Positions 13,301-24,700 of a DNA stretch of 64,000 nucleotides are shown here, one piece after another. This DNA is from Pachyseris speciosa (lineage: Eukaryota > Cnidaria > Anthozoa > Scleractinia > Pachyseridae): positions 697,501 through 761,500 of the forward strand of contig JAEMWC010000034.1 in NCBI GenBank assembly GCA_016490735.1. Direction: 5' to 3'. Numbering within the stretch: the stretch's first letter is position 1; each line of letters starts with the position of its first letter. Made by a program: the position numbers and the translations under genes. The notes under the pieces were generated by a model. It ran no database searches. It was not told the DNA's origin and was given only the letters and a program-made list of their open reading frames with translations.

Positions 13301-15115
13301 AAAAGTCGTTATAAAATTACTTTATTTTCTTATCCTTATTTCAAATTATTTGAAATCTACCTCTTAGTGTCACACGGGCCGTTCGTGTACCAGAAAAAGT
13401 ACTCCTTAACAATTTAAACAAACTTCCAACAAGAATAGCTTTGAAAGCACCACTTTAAGGTCAAGACTTGCTGCTGAAATGGGATGATACAAGGGTAAAT
13501 GGAACAGATGCAGGGAAAGTAGTTTTCAGGGCTTTCATTTAAATGGTTACAGAAAGAGGGATCTCACTTACGATCTTAATTTCGTTTTGTTCATTTAACT
13601 CTTCTGTCGGCAGTAGACTCAGTAGTGGTATGAAGTGGTACTGGCTGAGATCGAGTGAAACATTAACATTATTATTATTATCATTCTTCTTGTTCTTATT
13701 ATCATCATCATCATCATTATTATTATTATTATTATTATTTACTATTACTTATTATTTTCTTATTTATTTATTTATTTATTTATTTATTCGTTTATATCTT
13801 TATTTCTTTTTTTTCCAGGAGTCAAGACAACATCTTTTCCCCACGATGTTCGCAAGGCTTTATCTTATGAAAGCTGTTCAACAGGTAAGATTTATGTATT
13901 CAACACCTCTTTAATAACACCTTTAGCAGCACGGTACAAATTCTAACTAACCCTTAAGGGGGAGTTACACCTGAATGCTACGCTTTTGTTACCTATTGGC
14001 CGTTTCGTCTAATTGTCTTCTCGAGATTTCATGCAATCCAAAAAAGCCATCACAGTTTGGTAGTGCATAACCCCATAAATATCTCGGAATTTTTGGGTGA
14101 TTTTTAGAGTGTTTATAAAGAAGGAGAAAAGGGGCGGGGGAGGGGGAAAGTGATTTAAGGGAAGATAAGAAAAATGCAAATTCCAAGGTGATTAAATTTG
14201 GACGGGTAAAAGTTAAAAATTAATGGACAGACACCAAACAGTTCGTCCTTAATGTGACATGCACCCGCGCTGTAGTGGACTGTCCGAGTGTTTGTGTATG
14301 CCTCATTTTCCCTTTTTAATTTCTTCATCAAATCACTTCTTATTTTTCATCAACATCCAGGTACACTGTATAACGCCCCCTTAAGTGATACGAAAGCAAT
14401 CTCGTTACTTTAACACAGGATGGTTATCTCCCCCTACGCCCCCCCCCCCCCCCTTCAGTAGGTCAGTTTTATGTAGCTTCGACCTTTACACCTTTAAGCA
14501 AACGCATTGAAGTTGAACCTCAGTTATGCAATACTTTTTAAAAAAGAAAAACAATCTTTTATTTTACGACACGACAAACACGACTTGCAAGGTGATTACT
14601 AACCCTACTAACGCCACATAGCTTAAATACACTACTTAAAATATTTTCTATTCTAGAAAGACAACGACAAGACTCTAAACTAGCATAATAGTAATAAAGC
14701 AAAACCAAACAAAAACACACACACACACACACACACAAAACCAAACAAGTAAAAGAAAGTTCACATCAAATTACTACAGTGTGGAGCCCAGAGAACGAGC
14801 CCGCTTCTCATTATTTTTACCATATTGTTGGTGTTAATACTTATGAACTTTTCTGTTTCAATTTAAGTATGAAACTCTAATACTTGATGCGCCCCCCAAC
14901 GCCCCATCCCCAACTTCACTCGCCTCGGCGTATTCCGTGCACTGGTTTTAGTCTTGTGTTTTGTTTTGTTTTTCTGGGGAGGGGGGGGGGGGGTATTTGT
15001 TTTGTTGTGTTGTTGTTACCGTTGCAACTTTTGATTTTTTTTTGTTTGTTTTTCTTTACAGATATTCCTGAACTGCCTCAATCTCTTGAATGTCACTTCC
15101 CCCAACCAGATGTGA
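113..15115 (+). CDS. DALRD3: DALRD3-like tRNA-modification cofactor, 3' part (11 exons)
   Basis: Exons: 113-417, 1719-2077, 8042-8124, 8557-8615, 8712-8819, 9106-9188, 9953-10067, 10691-10749, 12060-12170, 13819-13884, 15062-15115 (stop TGA). All are bounded by AG/GT and phases join, except 2077 (phase 1) to 8042 (phase 0), so a small exon of length 2 mod 3 is missing between them. The C-terminus is a DALR anticodon-binding helical domain like that of arginyl-tRNA synthetase: FRQATFVLYNCARLCKLF, then AEWELLLNFIMAFP, then ARLYLMKAVQQ and a final LLNVTSPNQM ending exactly in Met-stop, the family hallmark. No HIGH/KMSKS synthetase signatures are seen in the exons present. DALRD3 is known to partner METTL2 in making 3-methylcytidine in tRNA-Arg; that role here is by family. 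The 5' end lies left of the window. A possible poly(A) signal ATTAAA lies at 15351. ArgRS itself is the main alternative but is less likely. Confidence 0.85.
627..1104. repeat. Purine-strand tract, GGGAA/GGGAAGGAA repeats
   Basis: Nearly 480 bases almost without pyrimidines on the plus strand, with a regular 18-22 base periodicity (GGGAGGGAAGGGAAGAAA) at 710-860. It lies in the first visible DALRD3 intron. Such homopurine tracts can form triplex DNA. Confidence 0.9.
1301..1513. repeat. CCATTG/TCATTG hexamer minisatellite
   Basis: Degenerate (ATTGCC/ATTGTC)n array in the same DALRD3 intron as the purine tract. Its long open frames are low-complexity artefacts. Confidence 0.9.
2332..3356. mobile_element. 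Non-autonomous mariner/pogo-like DNA transposon
   Basis: Ends CAGTATGTTGCCCTATTTCC and (reverse strand) CAGTTAGTTGCCCTATTTCC are inverted repeats flanked by TA at 2330-2331 and 3357-3358. A second inward copy of the CCGGAAATAGGGCAAC motif lies near 3141-3156. It is 1025 bases with no transposase frame. The TA target and CAGT termini fit the IS630/Tc1/mariner/pogo superfamily. Confidence 0.7.
3368..3771. mobile_element. 106-base perfect direct repeats around a tRNA-like core (TRIM-like or duplicated SINE)
   Basis: 3368-3473 and 3666-3771 appear identical. The 192 bases between hold a tRNA-like sequence (3541-3613). Repeats this long are not target-site duplications. A miniature LTR-type element or a local duplication are the two options; the ends lack clear TG/CA. 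Confidence 0.65.
3541..3613 (-). tRNA. tRNA-like sequence (degenerate, likely SINE-derived)
   Basis: The minus strand has a 7-pair acceptor (GACCTTG/CGAGGTC), an A box TAGCTCAGTCGGCAGAGT, and a T arm GTGGGTTCGATTCCCAC. The anticodon stem keeps only three of five pairs, so an anticodon cannot be assigned. It is probably a tRNA pseudogene or SINE head rather than a working tRNA. Confidence 0.5.
4159..4232. repeat. (TA)n microsatellite
   Basis: About 37 uninterrupted TA units in a DALRD3 intron. Confidence 0.95.
4956..5157. mobile_element. Dispersed inverted-repeat element, copy 1
   Basis: Termini TTTAGTATGTACCACAC and GTGTGGTATATACTAAA are inverted. The interior has an inner palindrome (CTCGGAGGTGAATAG / AATCACCTCCGAG). 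A second copy is at 18876-19074, and flanking sequence from about 4905 is also shared. Superfamily not assigned. Confidence 0.7.
5890..6048. repeat. Short inverted-repeat element
   Basis: Arms of about 45 bases (GGCGGCCATGTTGGGGGTCA and its complement CTTGACCCCCAACATGGCCG) face each other around a 75-base spacer. Likely a MITE in the long DALRD3 intron. Confidence 0.6.
7343..7383. repeat. (TCAA)n microsatellite
   Basis: Ten tandem AATC/TCAA units. Confidence 0.95.
9280..9510. repeat. Dispersed repeat also found at 44880-45280
   Basis: It shares TTTCTACAATC, a CTTATC...AAGGG stretch and the TCTCGTAC(C/T)-rich end with two units left of copy B. Borders are approximate and the family is unknown. 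Confidence 0.4.
10417..10506. repeat. TTGAGCGATATC tandem repeat
   Basis: Five imperfect units of TGTTGAGCGATATCTAT, each about 17-22 bases long, in a DALRD3 intron. Confidence 0.8.
10802..11246. mobile_element. Inverted-repeat MITE with internal GGTCGCTACTTTCGG repeats
   Basis: Terminal repeats ATACCGTACAGTTCCGAAAG and (reverse strand) ATACCGTAAAGTTCCGAAAG. The motif (G)GTCGCTACTTTCGG recurs several times inside. No coding frame. Confidence 0.65.
11480..11985. repeat. Polypyrimidine tract, (CCCT)n-like
   Basis: About 500 bases dominated by CCCTCCCT/CTCTCTTT units just upstream of the acceptor at 12059. With the purine tract at 627-1104 it gives the DALRD3 gene two long homopurine/homopyrimidine introns. 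Confidence 0.85.
13660..13792. repeat. (TTA)n/(ATC)n/(TTTA)n compound microsatellite
   Basis: Successive ATT, ATC, TTA and TTTA runs directly before the exon at 13819. Confidence 0.9.
14715..14737. repeat. (CA)n microsatellite
   Basis: About 11 CA units in the last DALRD3 intron, which also holds a poly-C run near 14440 and a poly-G run near 14980. Confidence 0.9.
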
Positions 15116-16084
15116 ACAACGGCAGGTCTACTGCAGTCGTCTATCGTCAAGTAATCCAAATGTGTCCTGTGAAGTTTGGGGTCTTATAGCGAAGAAACGT
15201 GCTGCAACCAGCAGCAATCACTGAGACGAATGAGTTCTTCCACACAGAGGAGGTACCGGTAAAGAAGTGTGCCAGGGGGTGGGCTTGCCAAAATGTTGGA
15301 ACAATGACACCGTATTGCTTGCAGTCGGGTGACATTAATTGCACGTCAAGATTAAACCTGAGAGACACCAGGAACTTACCGGAACGCTAAGAGCTATCAC
15401 ACGTTATCTTGATGATGTTTCGGTGTCTCCGAGAAGGGTTTCTTCCTTAAAAGGCCAGCCTCATCTAAACATCCGCCAAAAAAGCACCTAGGTACTCTTT
15501 TATTATCCGCAGATAGAGTATTTGTCTACATGCAAGATACTTTCAGCACACGCCAGTAGAGCTGAATTTCATTTTATTTTCGTGTTCGTGTTTGTCGGTT
15601 GAAATCTCATGTTTTTTAAGCTTTACATTTTTATGAACTTCATATACTGCACCCTATTTCGTGTAGGATTTTTGGTGTTCGTTAGGACTGAGAACAAGAT
15701 TCTGTTCCCACCTTCAACCTCCGGTTCTTTCGTGACTTCATCGCCGCTAAGGCTCTCTTTGTAATTGCGGTGGTCCTACGTGAAAGTTGGTTTTCGAATG
15801 TCAAAAGGCCTGTCTGATTCAAATATGTTTTTTTACCTACTCAAAAATCACGGACGATGTCTAAGAAAGCGCAATATTCGAGTACCATATACAGCATTTC
15901 TCATGTGAGTGAATGAGGAGAGACTTTGATAAAGAAAGGAAACAATTTTTCTCTTCGAGATTGGGGGTATTTGCACTGGACAGCAAAACCGCCTTTACCT
16001 CTCTTGTCTGACTCACCTTTGAAATATGTCAAAGGTGGAATAGACCGCTATTGTCAGGTCTTTGTCATTGTGCCCAAGAGTCAA
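15116..16084. other. DALRD3 3' UTR and convergent intergenic space
   Basis: A candidate ATTAAA lies at 15351 for DALRD3. I see no other gene; the two genes converge here about 1.8 kb apart, stop to stop. Confidence 0.4.
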
Positions 16085-16952
16085 GTAAATGCGCTTTTGA
16101 TCGATATGAAAGACGGCGCCAAAGTCCTGTCAAATGCTGATGTGATGTGTACGCAGGTGCTACTTATGCGCATCAAACGTTTCGTAGCTTTGATGCGAGT
16201 TAAAGAAATCTCCAGGGTCCTACTTTCCAAACATGTCAAAGCAAAGGTTGTCGAAGGTGTATGTTTACCACGCTTTTGTCTCGCTTTTTTGCGAAGCAAA
16301 AATGATGTAAATGCGGTGTTTGAGATTAATGTAGATGCATGGAGTAAGCGGAATCTACAGTGTTAACTTTCATACTTGCACTAGCATCCAGAAGAGGTCA
16401 CTGGTAGAAATGCAGCTTCGTCGTTTGTGGAAAAAGGTGCTATGGGAACGTTTCACAAATTATGAAAATAAATGACTCAAAATAATGCTCAACTACATTT
16501 TATTTTCTCGCATGATGTGTGATTATATAGCCGTGTAACATGAAATTATTGCTTAAATTATTTTTCTCATAGATGTCACTGTGTGAAGGAAGTTAAAGCT
16601 TTATTAATTAAAGTATTCGTGCAATTTTCGCTCTTGCGAAATCATTTTTTTGCAAGTTTGACGGAACCATGATTGATTGTAAAGCACGCAACTGTAGCTT
16701 CATGCATTTTGCATAACCATAACTTTTGTCTTAGACATAACAAAGTGATGTAACGTTTAAACAAGCGTTTGTTTGATTTTCGGCATAGGTTTCTTTGTGT
16801 GAAATTTTCTGTTGGTTACTAAATTTCGAAAAAAAAAATAATTTTTGCAAATTTCTCATTTAATGTATACGGTGTTTCATCAAGCGGATCAAGTAATATA
16901 TCTATAATGATTCCCAACATCCATGTTCATCTTCAGCCGGTGAGACAGAGTC
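16085..16952 (-). other. 3' UTR/flank of copy A, shared with copy B flank
   Basis: The block aligns piecewise with 45296-46273: shared segments include ATTTTATTTTCTCGCATGAT, the following GTGATTATATA stretch, and the region next to the stop. It marks the left boundary of the duplicated unit. Open frames here (for example plus-strand 15926-16366) are not preserved in the other copy. Confidence 0.6.
16499..16504 (-). terminator. Poly(A) signal of copy A
   Basis: AATAAA on the minus strand about 450 bases past the stop, within a block conserved downstream of copy B. Conservation of the hexamer in both copies supports it. Confidence 0.5.
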
Positions 16953-18714
16953 TCACGGTGTAATAATAGCAGTTTGGTTAAACCTGTATATTCGTCTGGA
17001 GCACATAGAATCACCAGGCCCCACGGGATAGCGGCCAACCCAGTAGTAAACATAGGTCCACACGTTCATCTTTGTGAACTTTGACAGCTGTGGGAAGAGG
17101 TGAACATAACAAATATGAATTTTTTAACGTGTTCTGCTCAAAGACGATCAACGCATTTCCGCATGAACCCTGTTTATGATCTGAGCCGTGCGCCCCGCGC
17201 AAGCTGTCGCGGCAAAGGTATTAACAGCAGTGCAGGTAAAAGCCCCACGGTCAAGCCACGTGGCACAATTTAGTGGCCCATAACAACTTAATTTGGATTT
17301 ACATTTGGAATACGCGTTGTTTACATTAATGTTGCGCATGCGTTTCATGCATTTCGTGATTCCCTAGCTCTAGGACATTCATTCAGAGCTCGTGCTATCT
17401 CCTATCTCGTGGTATCTCCTCGTGCTATCTCCTATCTCGTGGTAGATTTACTCTACCACGAGGTTACCCGCGATGAAGGTTTCTTAGGGACGGTGGTGCC
17501 AATTGCAATGAGCTGTTTATGGGTGTGCGGGGATTCAGGTATAATATATATAGTAAGGTCAATTATAGTTCCGGACGAAAATTGGGGTAACAACGTATTT
17601 TTCAGTGATAAATAGCCTTCAGTTTGAAAGGAGATTATCATAGCTACGTTGTTAGGTATTTTAAACGGTTGTTTAGACGTACTGTTTTGTAATTATTACA
17701 GGGCATAACTAGCATAGTTGCAATGATAACGAGTCGAGAGAACCACGGATGAGTTTTGAACGCTTTGTGTTTTATCTTTCAATTCACTGCTGGTACAAGA
17801 AAATTCGCGGTTTTATATATAAATCTTCTCATTTAGTTTCCCTAAGCCATCAATGCATTGCACTTACATCCAGATCCTTGCAGTTCGATGCGGTGATTAC
17901 ACTGCTTCCACACTCCAGCTTCTTATTCACAGGTATTTCCAGCTCGTAAATGCCAAATGGACTAACGCACTCATCCGCTCCCAGTAAAATATCTCTGCCA
18001 ACTGACAATGGGTCGGTGCACATGGATTCCCAGCGACTATCGTCTTTATCGATGCAATAAGTCCCTAGATAAAACCAAAACAAAATTTCAATACAGGACT
18101 GAAAGCATAGAATTGTTATTAGATGGTTGAATTATTGTTTTCAAGGGAAAAAATCTACTCGTCAACTTTACTATTGTTATTTTTATTCAAAGCCAAAAGT
18201 CACTAAAGAAGACAAAAAATGACTGATGTATGTTGGACTAGAAGCGAAACCAAAAGAGATTGAAGCGTTTTCTGATGTTCCAAACCTATAACAGACAGAA
18301 AAAAATGACCTTTTTCCGAACTGATTTCAGCCTCCTCTTCTAAGCGATTCCTCCTACAAAGGTTTTCATATGGATGTTTGGCTAAGAACCCTTACGAAAG
18401 AGTGCACTCGTAGCCTCGCTTTGTTAAATAGGCTTAAAGCATCTGGAAAGTGGCTTATTGGTCGGTTTGATCACGTGACAGGAAGTGTTCTTACCGGTAT
18501 CTTTTCTCTCGTCTTTCTTTTCGTCGCACTTTTTCTTGTCAGTGATTGTGTATCGGTCAAAGGTCATGGACTTGGGTTCAAGACGTTGAATATATCGCTT
18601 GATTTTCTTGTCACCAGCGCGGAAATAAGAACTGTTGCGATGGCGGACGTTAAGGTGGATCTTGGCGGGAACATTATCGGGCTGCTTCTCATCGCCGAAA
18701 AGCTCGATGTAAAT
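16953..18714 (-). other. C-terminal beta-rich Cys region of copy A (exons 16-18)
   Basis: Residues about 859-1041. The motif order is IYIELFG, then RHRNSSYFRAGDK (with an N-glycosylation sequon), a basic Lys-rich linker, then cysteines in TYCIDK, SMCTDPLS, DECVSPFG, LECGSS and SNCKDLD, and finally WTYVYYWVGRYPVGPGDSMC with a last sequon NQT. The pattern SPFG-x-YELEIP followed by LDLSKFT reminded me of the C-terminal beta-sandwich of bacterial Tc-complex A subunits and related fungal proteins. That is a weak resemblance from memory and is not evidence of toxicity. The exon set and lengths are conserved in copy B (46274-48464). Confidence 0.55.
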
Positions 18715-21700
18715 CTGAGATAAAAGCAATAAAGGGAAAAATTAATGTAAGTTTCGCTGCCAATACTTAACAATTATTCACCGAAGTGGAGTGAATTGTG
18801 GTGGATATTTACCGAGCCGCGAAGCGGCGAGGTGAATATCCACCACTTTCACCAACACTGAGGTGAATGAATTGTTTTAGTATATACCACACGAGCTGAA
18901 TAATTAGTGGACCAAAACATTACTTTATGTGTGACAATATACCGACAAGCGGTCGGAAATTGTAAAATCTCGCGCGCCGACTGCTCGGAGGTGAACAGTG
19001 CTTGTTCAATCACCTCCGAGTTAACCAATCAGAGCGCGCGAAAAGCACTATTCACTTGTGTGGTATATACTAAACCTTATTATCAACACTTTGTAACATT
19101 TGACTAATATGGTCATTGTGTTCTCAATATTGGTCATACACAACAGATATCTGCAATTTACGTAATTTCGTGTGTCAGCGAGAAGAATAGTGGAGCGTTT
19201 TACTCTCTTTGTTAATGTAAGCTAGGTAAACTTTGCTCTGATATCATTGTATTGAATCACAAAACAACCATTCAGCGCTATCTTTTGGAATATACCCGAA
19301 TTTTAGCCAAATTGGCCTCGTCGGCTAAGAATCAGGCAATAATCCACGCGATTTGTGCAACTTGGAAATGGCCAACTTCTCACTCGTCAGTCCCCCCATA
19401 ATATGTTGAGCGGGGGATTTGTATTCCATACATAGGATGCTTACAGCTACAGTAAAAAACTTGCACACTAAAGTTAGCTACTTTGACTTTTTTTTGGAAA
19501 TAAACGAAGATTGCATAGTTAAAAACTAGCTAAGGATTCAACCTATTGGAAACAATTCCAAACTAATGAGAATTTTACGATTAATTGGTGCAACGTTCAA
19601 ATGTACTTTTGGGCACGTTAGAGATGACAAGGTGCTGTCCGCAATTTGGCCTCAGCAGTGTTTTTGCCCCTTGTTAGAGCACAAGACTAATTTACATGGC
19701 CATGTGAAAACCATCATGGCGGTTATCTTGTATAACACCAATTTAGAGAACATGCCAACGTGTTTTACCAAATCGTCACAAGGTAAATCTAATGAAAAGT
19801 GCTAACACGCCGCTAACCTTTAACAGACGAACGTTGTAACACGTTTTGCAGCTATTGTCAATGTCGATACTGAAAGTTGTTTTCCCCTTTGAAGCAAGCT
19901 CGTCAAACATCTGAAAGAAGAACGACGATCAGTAATGTAGGTCATGATTTAGCACGTGGTTGAACTACGAAATCACGTGGAAAAGAACAGATTGGACGGC
20001 AAATGTGAATAGATTTCAATAAAACTAACAGTCATTGAAAGAGTTCATGGATACCTAACAAGAACAAGAAAAAGTAGAAACACTGAAGGGAAGTCCAATG
20101 CAAAACGTTGATGAAGAATTTTACTTTAAAACAGGCCGTCAACACGTCGGGTGACATGTCCATGAAAACTTGGTTACCAGGGCAACGTCTTATGTCATAG
20201 GCATAAGCGGTTGTCGTCAAAAACTCCAACCCTAAACCCTAAAAAGCAAACAATTAAACAAAACAAGCGAAAGGTAAAGCAAAACACTTACCGTCTTGTT
20301 TTCAGCTTTATCAAAACTCCATTTCTGGAAGTCAGTTTTGAAGTGGTGTCTGCTGAAACAAGTCACGGCGTCGTCTTTCAAATCGTTAACTTTTGTCAAC
20401 ACCTTTCCAAGCTCGACTACTCCAGTCAGAATGTTGGTTCCCTGTGCGCTCTCACTGGCCACTCGACTATACCCGGCCAGTGGATTGTTCGCGTCCCATA
20501 GTGTTCGGAACTCGATGGCTTTGTAGAATTCGTAGATGTGCCTCGTAAACGATCTTTCCAGCTCTTCGTAGGTGCTGAGAAGATTTTCAGTAAATGTCTG
20601 CTTGAGACTGGTGCTGATTTTGTCATCTTGAATAAGAAAGAAAAATGAAAATGAAAGAAAAATGTACGTGAAGATATGTTATCGATTTTAATCCTGGCTA
20701 TCCGCAGCCAAAGAAGCTTATTTATATTTTAAATAAACTGGAACAAAACTGGAACATTATTTTTTATAACTTCCAATAGCTCGTTCAGCGTTTCAAAATG
20801 ATATTAAGAACTCCCCACAAAGCTTCATTAATCAGACTAAACCACTTTCATACCTGCTGTTTTACCAAGATCAAGAATATTTTTCTTTGTTTCCTGTAGA
20901 ACTGGAATATCGAAGTTGTAGCCCCCCATGTCGTTGTCCAGGTCCATAACTTTTGCTATGAAGTCAGTACGAGCAGATGCCGCTATAAAGAATGACTCTA
21001 TCTCTGCTTTTAAGAGTGCAACGTCTGGCTGTAAAGAGGCCACGTCAAATAGACAAACTAATTCCGCGGCAAAGTTTTCCTTGTTCATCTCGAGGTTTAC
21101 CTGGGAAAAAAAGAAGAATTTTTCGAGCTCCAGTGATGAGATAGCTAAATTATCTCACTTTTTCCGAACATGAAATGGTTTCTGACAAAATCGGTTTTTT
21201 AGTACGTTTTGTATCAAAAGAAACTGGCTTCGTCTTTGAACTCTATTTAGCCAATGACGTTTTCTGTTACCAATCATTGGGGGGGGGGGGGGAGGGGGGT
21301 TGGGATACATGTTTCCTTTCGTTACTCCAACACAACTTTAGCTATGGCCATGAAATTCCGCAAGTATAATAGTATATAGTAATAAAATATTATATATAAT
21401 AATATATAATATAGTAGTCGTTTGAGATGCACAGAGTGGGGTGACGTCATATTGCTTGTAGAGTTACGTCAAGAGTTCCGCAAGTTCAAAACTAGCAGTG
21501 AAAATATAAAGCTTGTGGGATGTGGCTGAAGTGACAAGGATACCTCACAAATTAATGTGATCTGGTAAGCTGAAGCCACTCTTTGGGCACTAAGGCTACA
21601 TGCTGTACTGGTATAAAATGGAAATATTGCAGCAACAAAATTGAAATTTTAAGGGGTTTAAAAAATCAGGATTTTTCAAAACATCGCTTTCAAAATCCCG

Positions 21701-24700
21701 CACCATGGAAAGAGCAAGTCACGTGAACAATCAAATACCACAACAAATTGTTGCCAGATGAACCTTAGAAAAGTAACCAAGTTTGGTGATGTTCTTTTAA
21801 ATATGAAAAACGTTTTGAATGTCCAGGCTCAGCACAAGCACTAAGTCCTCCTCTTACCTTAAGTAATGGTATGCCCCCAATTACAAATCAATGCTTCCTC
21901 TTTAACTCGTAAAGAGCAGAATATTTGCAACAGCTGTAACGGCGAACTTTACAATTTAATCATTACTAGTTTCAGTGTTGCCGTTGGCTGGTGTAATCAC
22001 ATTAAACCGTATGATTAAAATCCTCTGAGTACCTTTAAAGAAAAGTATCTGTCTTTGCAATCAGTCATTTTATATACTGTCGTACCTTCATCATGTCCGG
22101 AACTGCAGAAACGTCAATTTGATCAAAGTCCAAATCACTGGGATTCTCCAGCGCCGAGTAGTTCTTTCCAAATTGGAGCCACTTCTTGGCACTGGCCAGA
22201 TACGTTGGTAGAGACTTGAGGCAGAGTTTACCGGACAGACCGGCTACAGTACCAAGAACTGCATCAATGGTCTCTAAGGGATTTAAGGATGCTATAGATT
22301 TCGCGAATCCTGTGACACCTTGGAGAACAGTTATCAGGTCATTCCTGTGGAACTTCGCTTTCCCATACGCATCTGGCAGCATTTGAATGATGTTGCGTAG
22401 GAGACCAGTCATCTGTTCCTCCAATGTCTTGATTGCCTGGTAAAAGAAAAATAAACAATTCTAAGTATGAAAAAATTAATCATGTGAGACGAGATTTATG
22501 AATTTGAATGAATTTGTGAATTTGTATGGCGCATTTGCTATGACGAGATATTCAAGACGCACATTTACATGTGTAGTAGCATATCATGTGATACATGATA
22601 TATGAAAGACCAGGCCACACCACTGGGAGACCATAATTTTGTAACCAAACTAAACGGTACAATATTCTTAAAAGCCTTGAGACATCTATAAAAATCGACG
22701 ACGATACGAAGTTACTGTCCTTATTAAGTCAAAAGGTAAATTGAAACTAAGAATACGTAGATGTGGAAACGATAGAAAAATAAAGTAGCCCGAAAGGTAA
22801 AGTGAATGCAGGTAAACCTCCTGCAGTTGGACACCATCGGGAGGTTGGTGGATGCTTACAGTAGATTGAACTACTGAAAGTACCAGTGTTATTTTTCCAT
22901 TTGCATGGGCAAAATAACACTGAATATTTCAGTAACTGGATATCTGCAACATTTGAGAAACTCTATGCCGTCGGTATATGGAGAAAGAAATCGGTAGAGG
23001 TGTAGTACAAATACAGTGGAAATATCGTGTGAAGAAAGGTGTGTCCACTTAAGGTGGCGGTACACGTGAATTTGAGTTAAATTTTGAAGGAGTTTGAAGA
23101 AGAGATTGAAATGTTTAAAAAAATGTTTTGAAACAGCACCAGACAGTTGACACCCACAAGGGCCCTGCAGGTTCCTGGGAACTGTTTGGTGTCCGTCTAC
23201 CAATTTCTAACTTCAAATTCCACTTTAGAACTTCATTAAATCTTCATTTTTCCTATATTCCTAAATTTAACTAATCCTTCAAATGACAAACTTATCTCTT
23301 CCCAATTATACCAAAAAAATCACACAAAAAAATTCACAAAATATCACACAACCTAGCTTTGTGTAATGAGTGAAGGGATTTTGGATTGCTTGAAACGCGA
23401 ACGAGATATTAACATTAGATCCATATTAAGCGGCCTAAAAACGGTGCCCAGGTGTAGCCCCCCCTTAAGGGAGGTCGTTTGAGCCCATGGAGCTTCAAAG
23501 TAGTGTCCTCTTACGTTTACGGGAGGTGTCTGATAACAAGAGGTCATAAATAAAGTATTTCAGTTGAGAAATCGCCGGGACTACGGTTTGGTGCCCGCTT
23601 ATGGGAGGTGCTCTCTTTCTGGAGGTTTCAGAAGTAGCCGTTCGACTGTATTAAATCCATAAAGAAAATCTTCATCTAAAATAAAGGTCATTTTGGGTTC
23701 TGATCAATCTTGATCAACAACATTTCGTTACCTAACTTACGTTACATTTCTTTGAGATTTTTAAGAGTTGGTGACTGGTTGTCTTATTCTCCAATGTGTG
23801 TTCAGTGGCAATCTGTTATCCAATGGCAGATTTCCGATATTACTTGTGTTAAAATGAATACTAAGAAAAGTGACTTTATTTTCAAAGACAAAACGTGATA
23901 AAGAATACATACCACTTATTGCATACCACCATCACCATCACCATCCCGGCTGGTATTGCTGTAAAGTGTCTTTTGAATTTTGAGATTGATTGTTAATATT
24001 TTTAGCCTTTAAATGTATCAATTGATGCATATCTACCTTCACGTTCAGTCTCTTTTCTCCTTCAGCTATTCTTTTAGCCTCCGTAAGTTGCGTTATTTGT
24101 GCTTCAATGGGTTCTGATTGTATTTTTGACATCGTCTTCGCCATCTACAATGGAACGCCATGTAAAACAAGAATAAGATGATTGTATAACCAAGGGATTT
24201 CATTTCTTTCTTTCCTTAGCTCAACAGAATCCATTGCAATGCCTCAATGGGTGCCCATTGTATTTGTGACATCGTTTTTTTTTTTTATAAGCTTCGCCAG
24301 AGACCAGGCAGGGACACTACAACAGCTTGCGCCAATTACTGTAGGCCCGTAACTGCAAATCCCTCCCCCATAACCACATTCTAGGTAGGCCACCACACCT
24401 GGAACCACGCCCCTACTATTTTCGAACAGTGCGTGGGTCCTTTAACGTCGCACAGATTAAGAACAAGTATTGTGAGACGGAGCCTAGGGTTTTTCGTCCT
24501 TATCCGAGAAGACTATTGAAAGTCTAACCGTTTGCAGATGTCATTACAAATTAAGGCAGCACTTTCTCCTGAATTATTTTAAAGACCCTGAGTGTTGGTC
24601 CGGCCGGGGTTTGAACCTGCGACCTTCCGCACGGTAGGCCGGTGCTCTGACAACTGAGCTAACCGGTCGGCGGCCATGTAAAAAAAGTTTAAGATGATTG

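Noticed and set aside
15926..16366. 146-codon plus-strand frame that could be a small gene
   Set aside because: The homologous segment at 45296-45550 has indels and stops in that frame, so it behaves as noncoding 3' flank.
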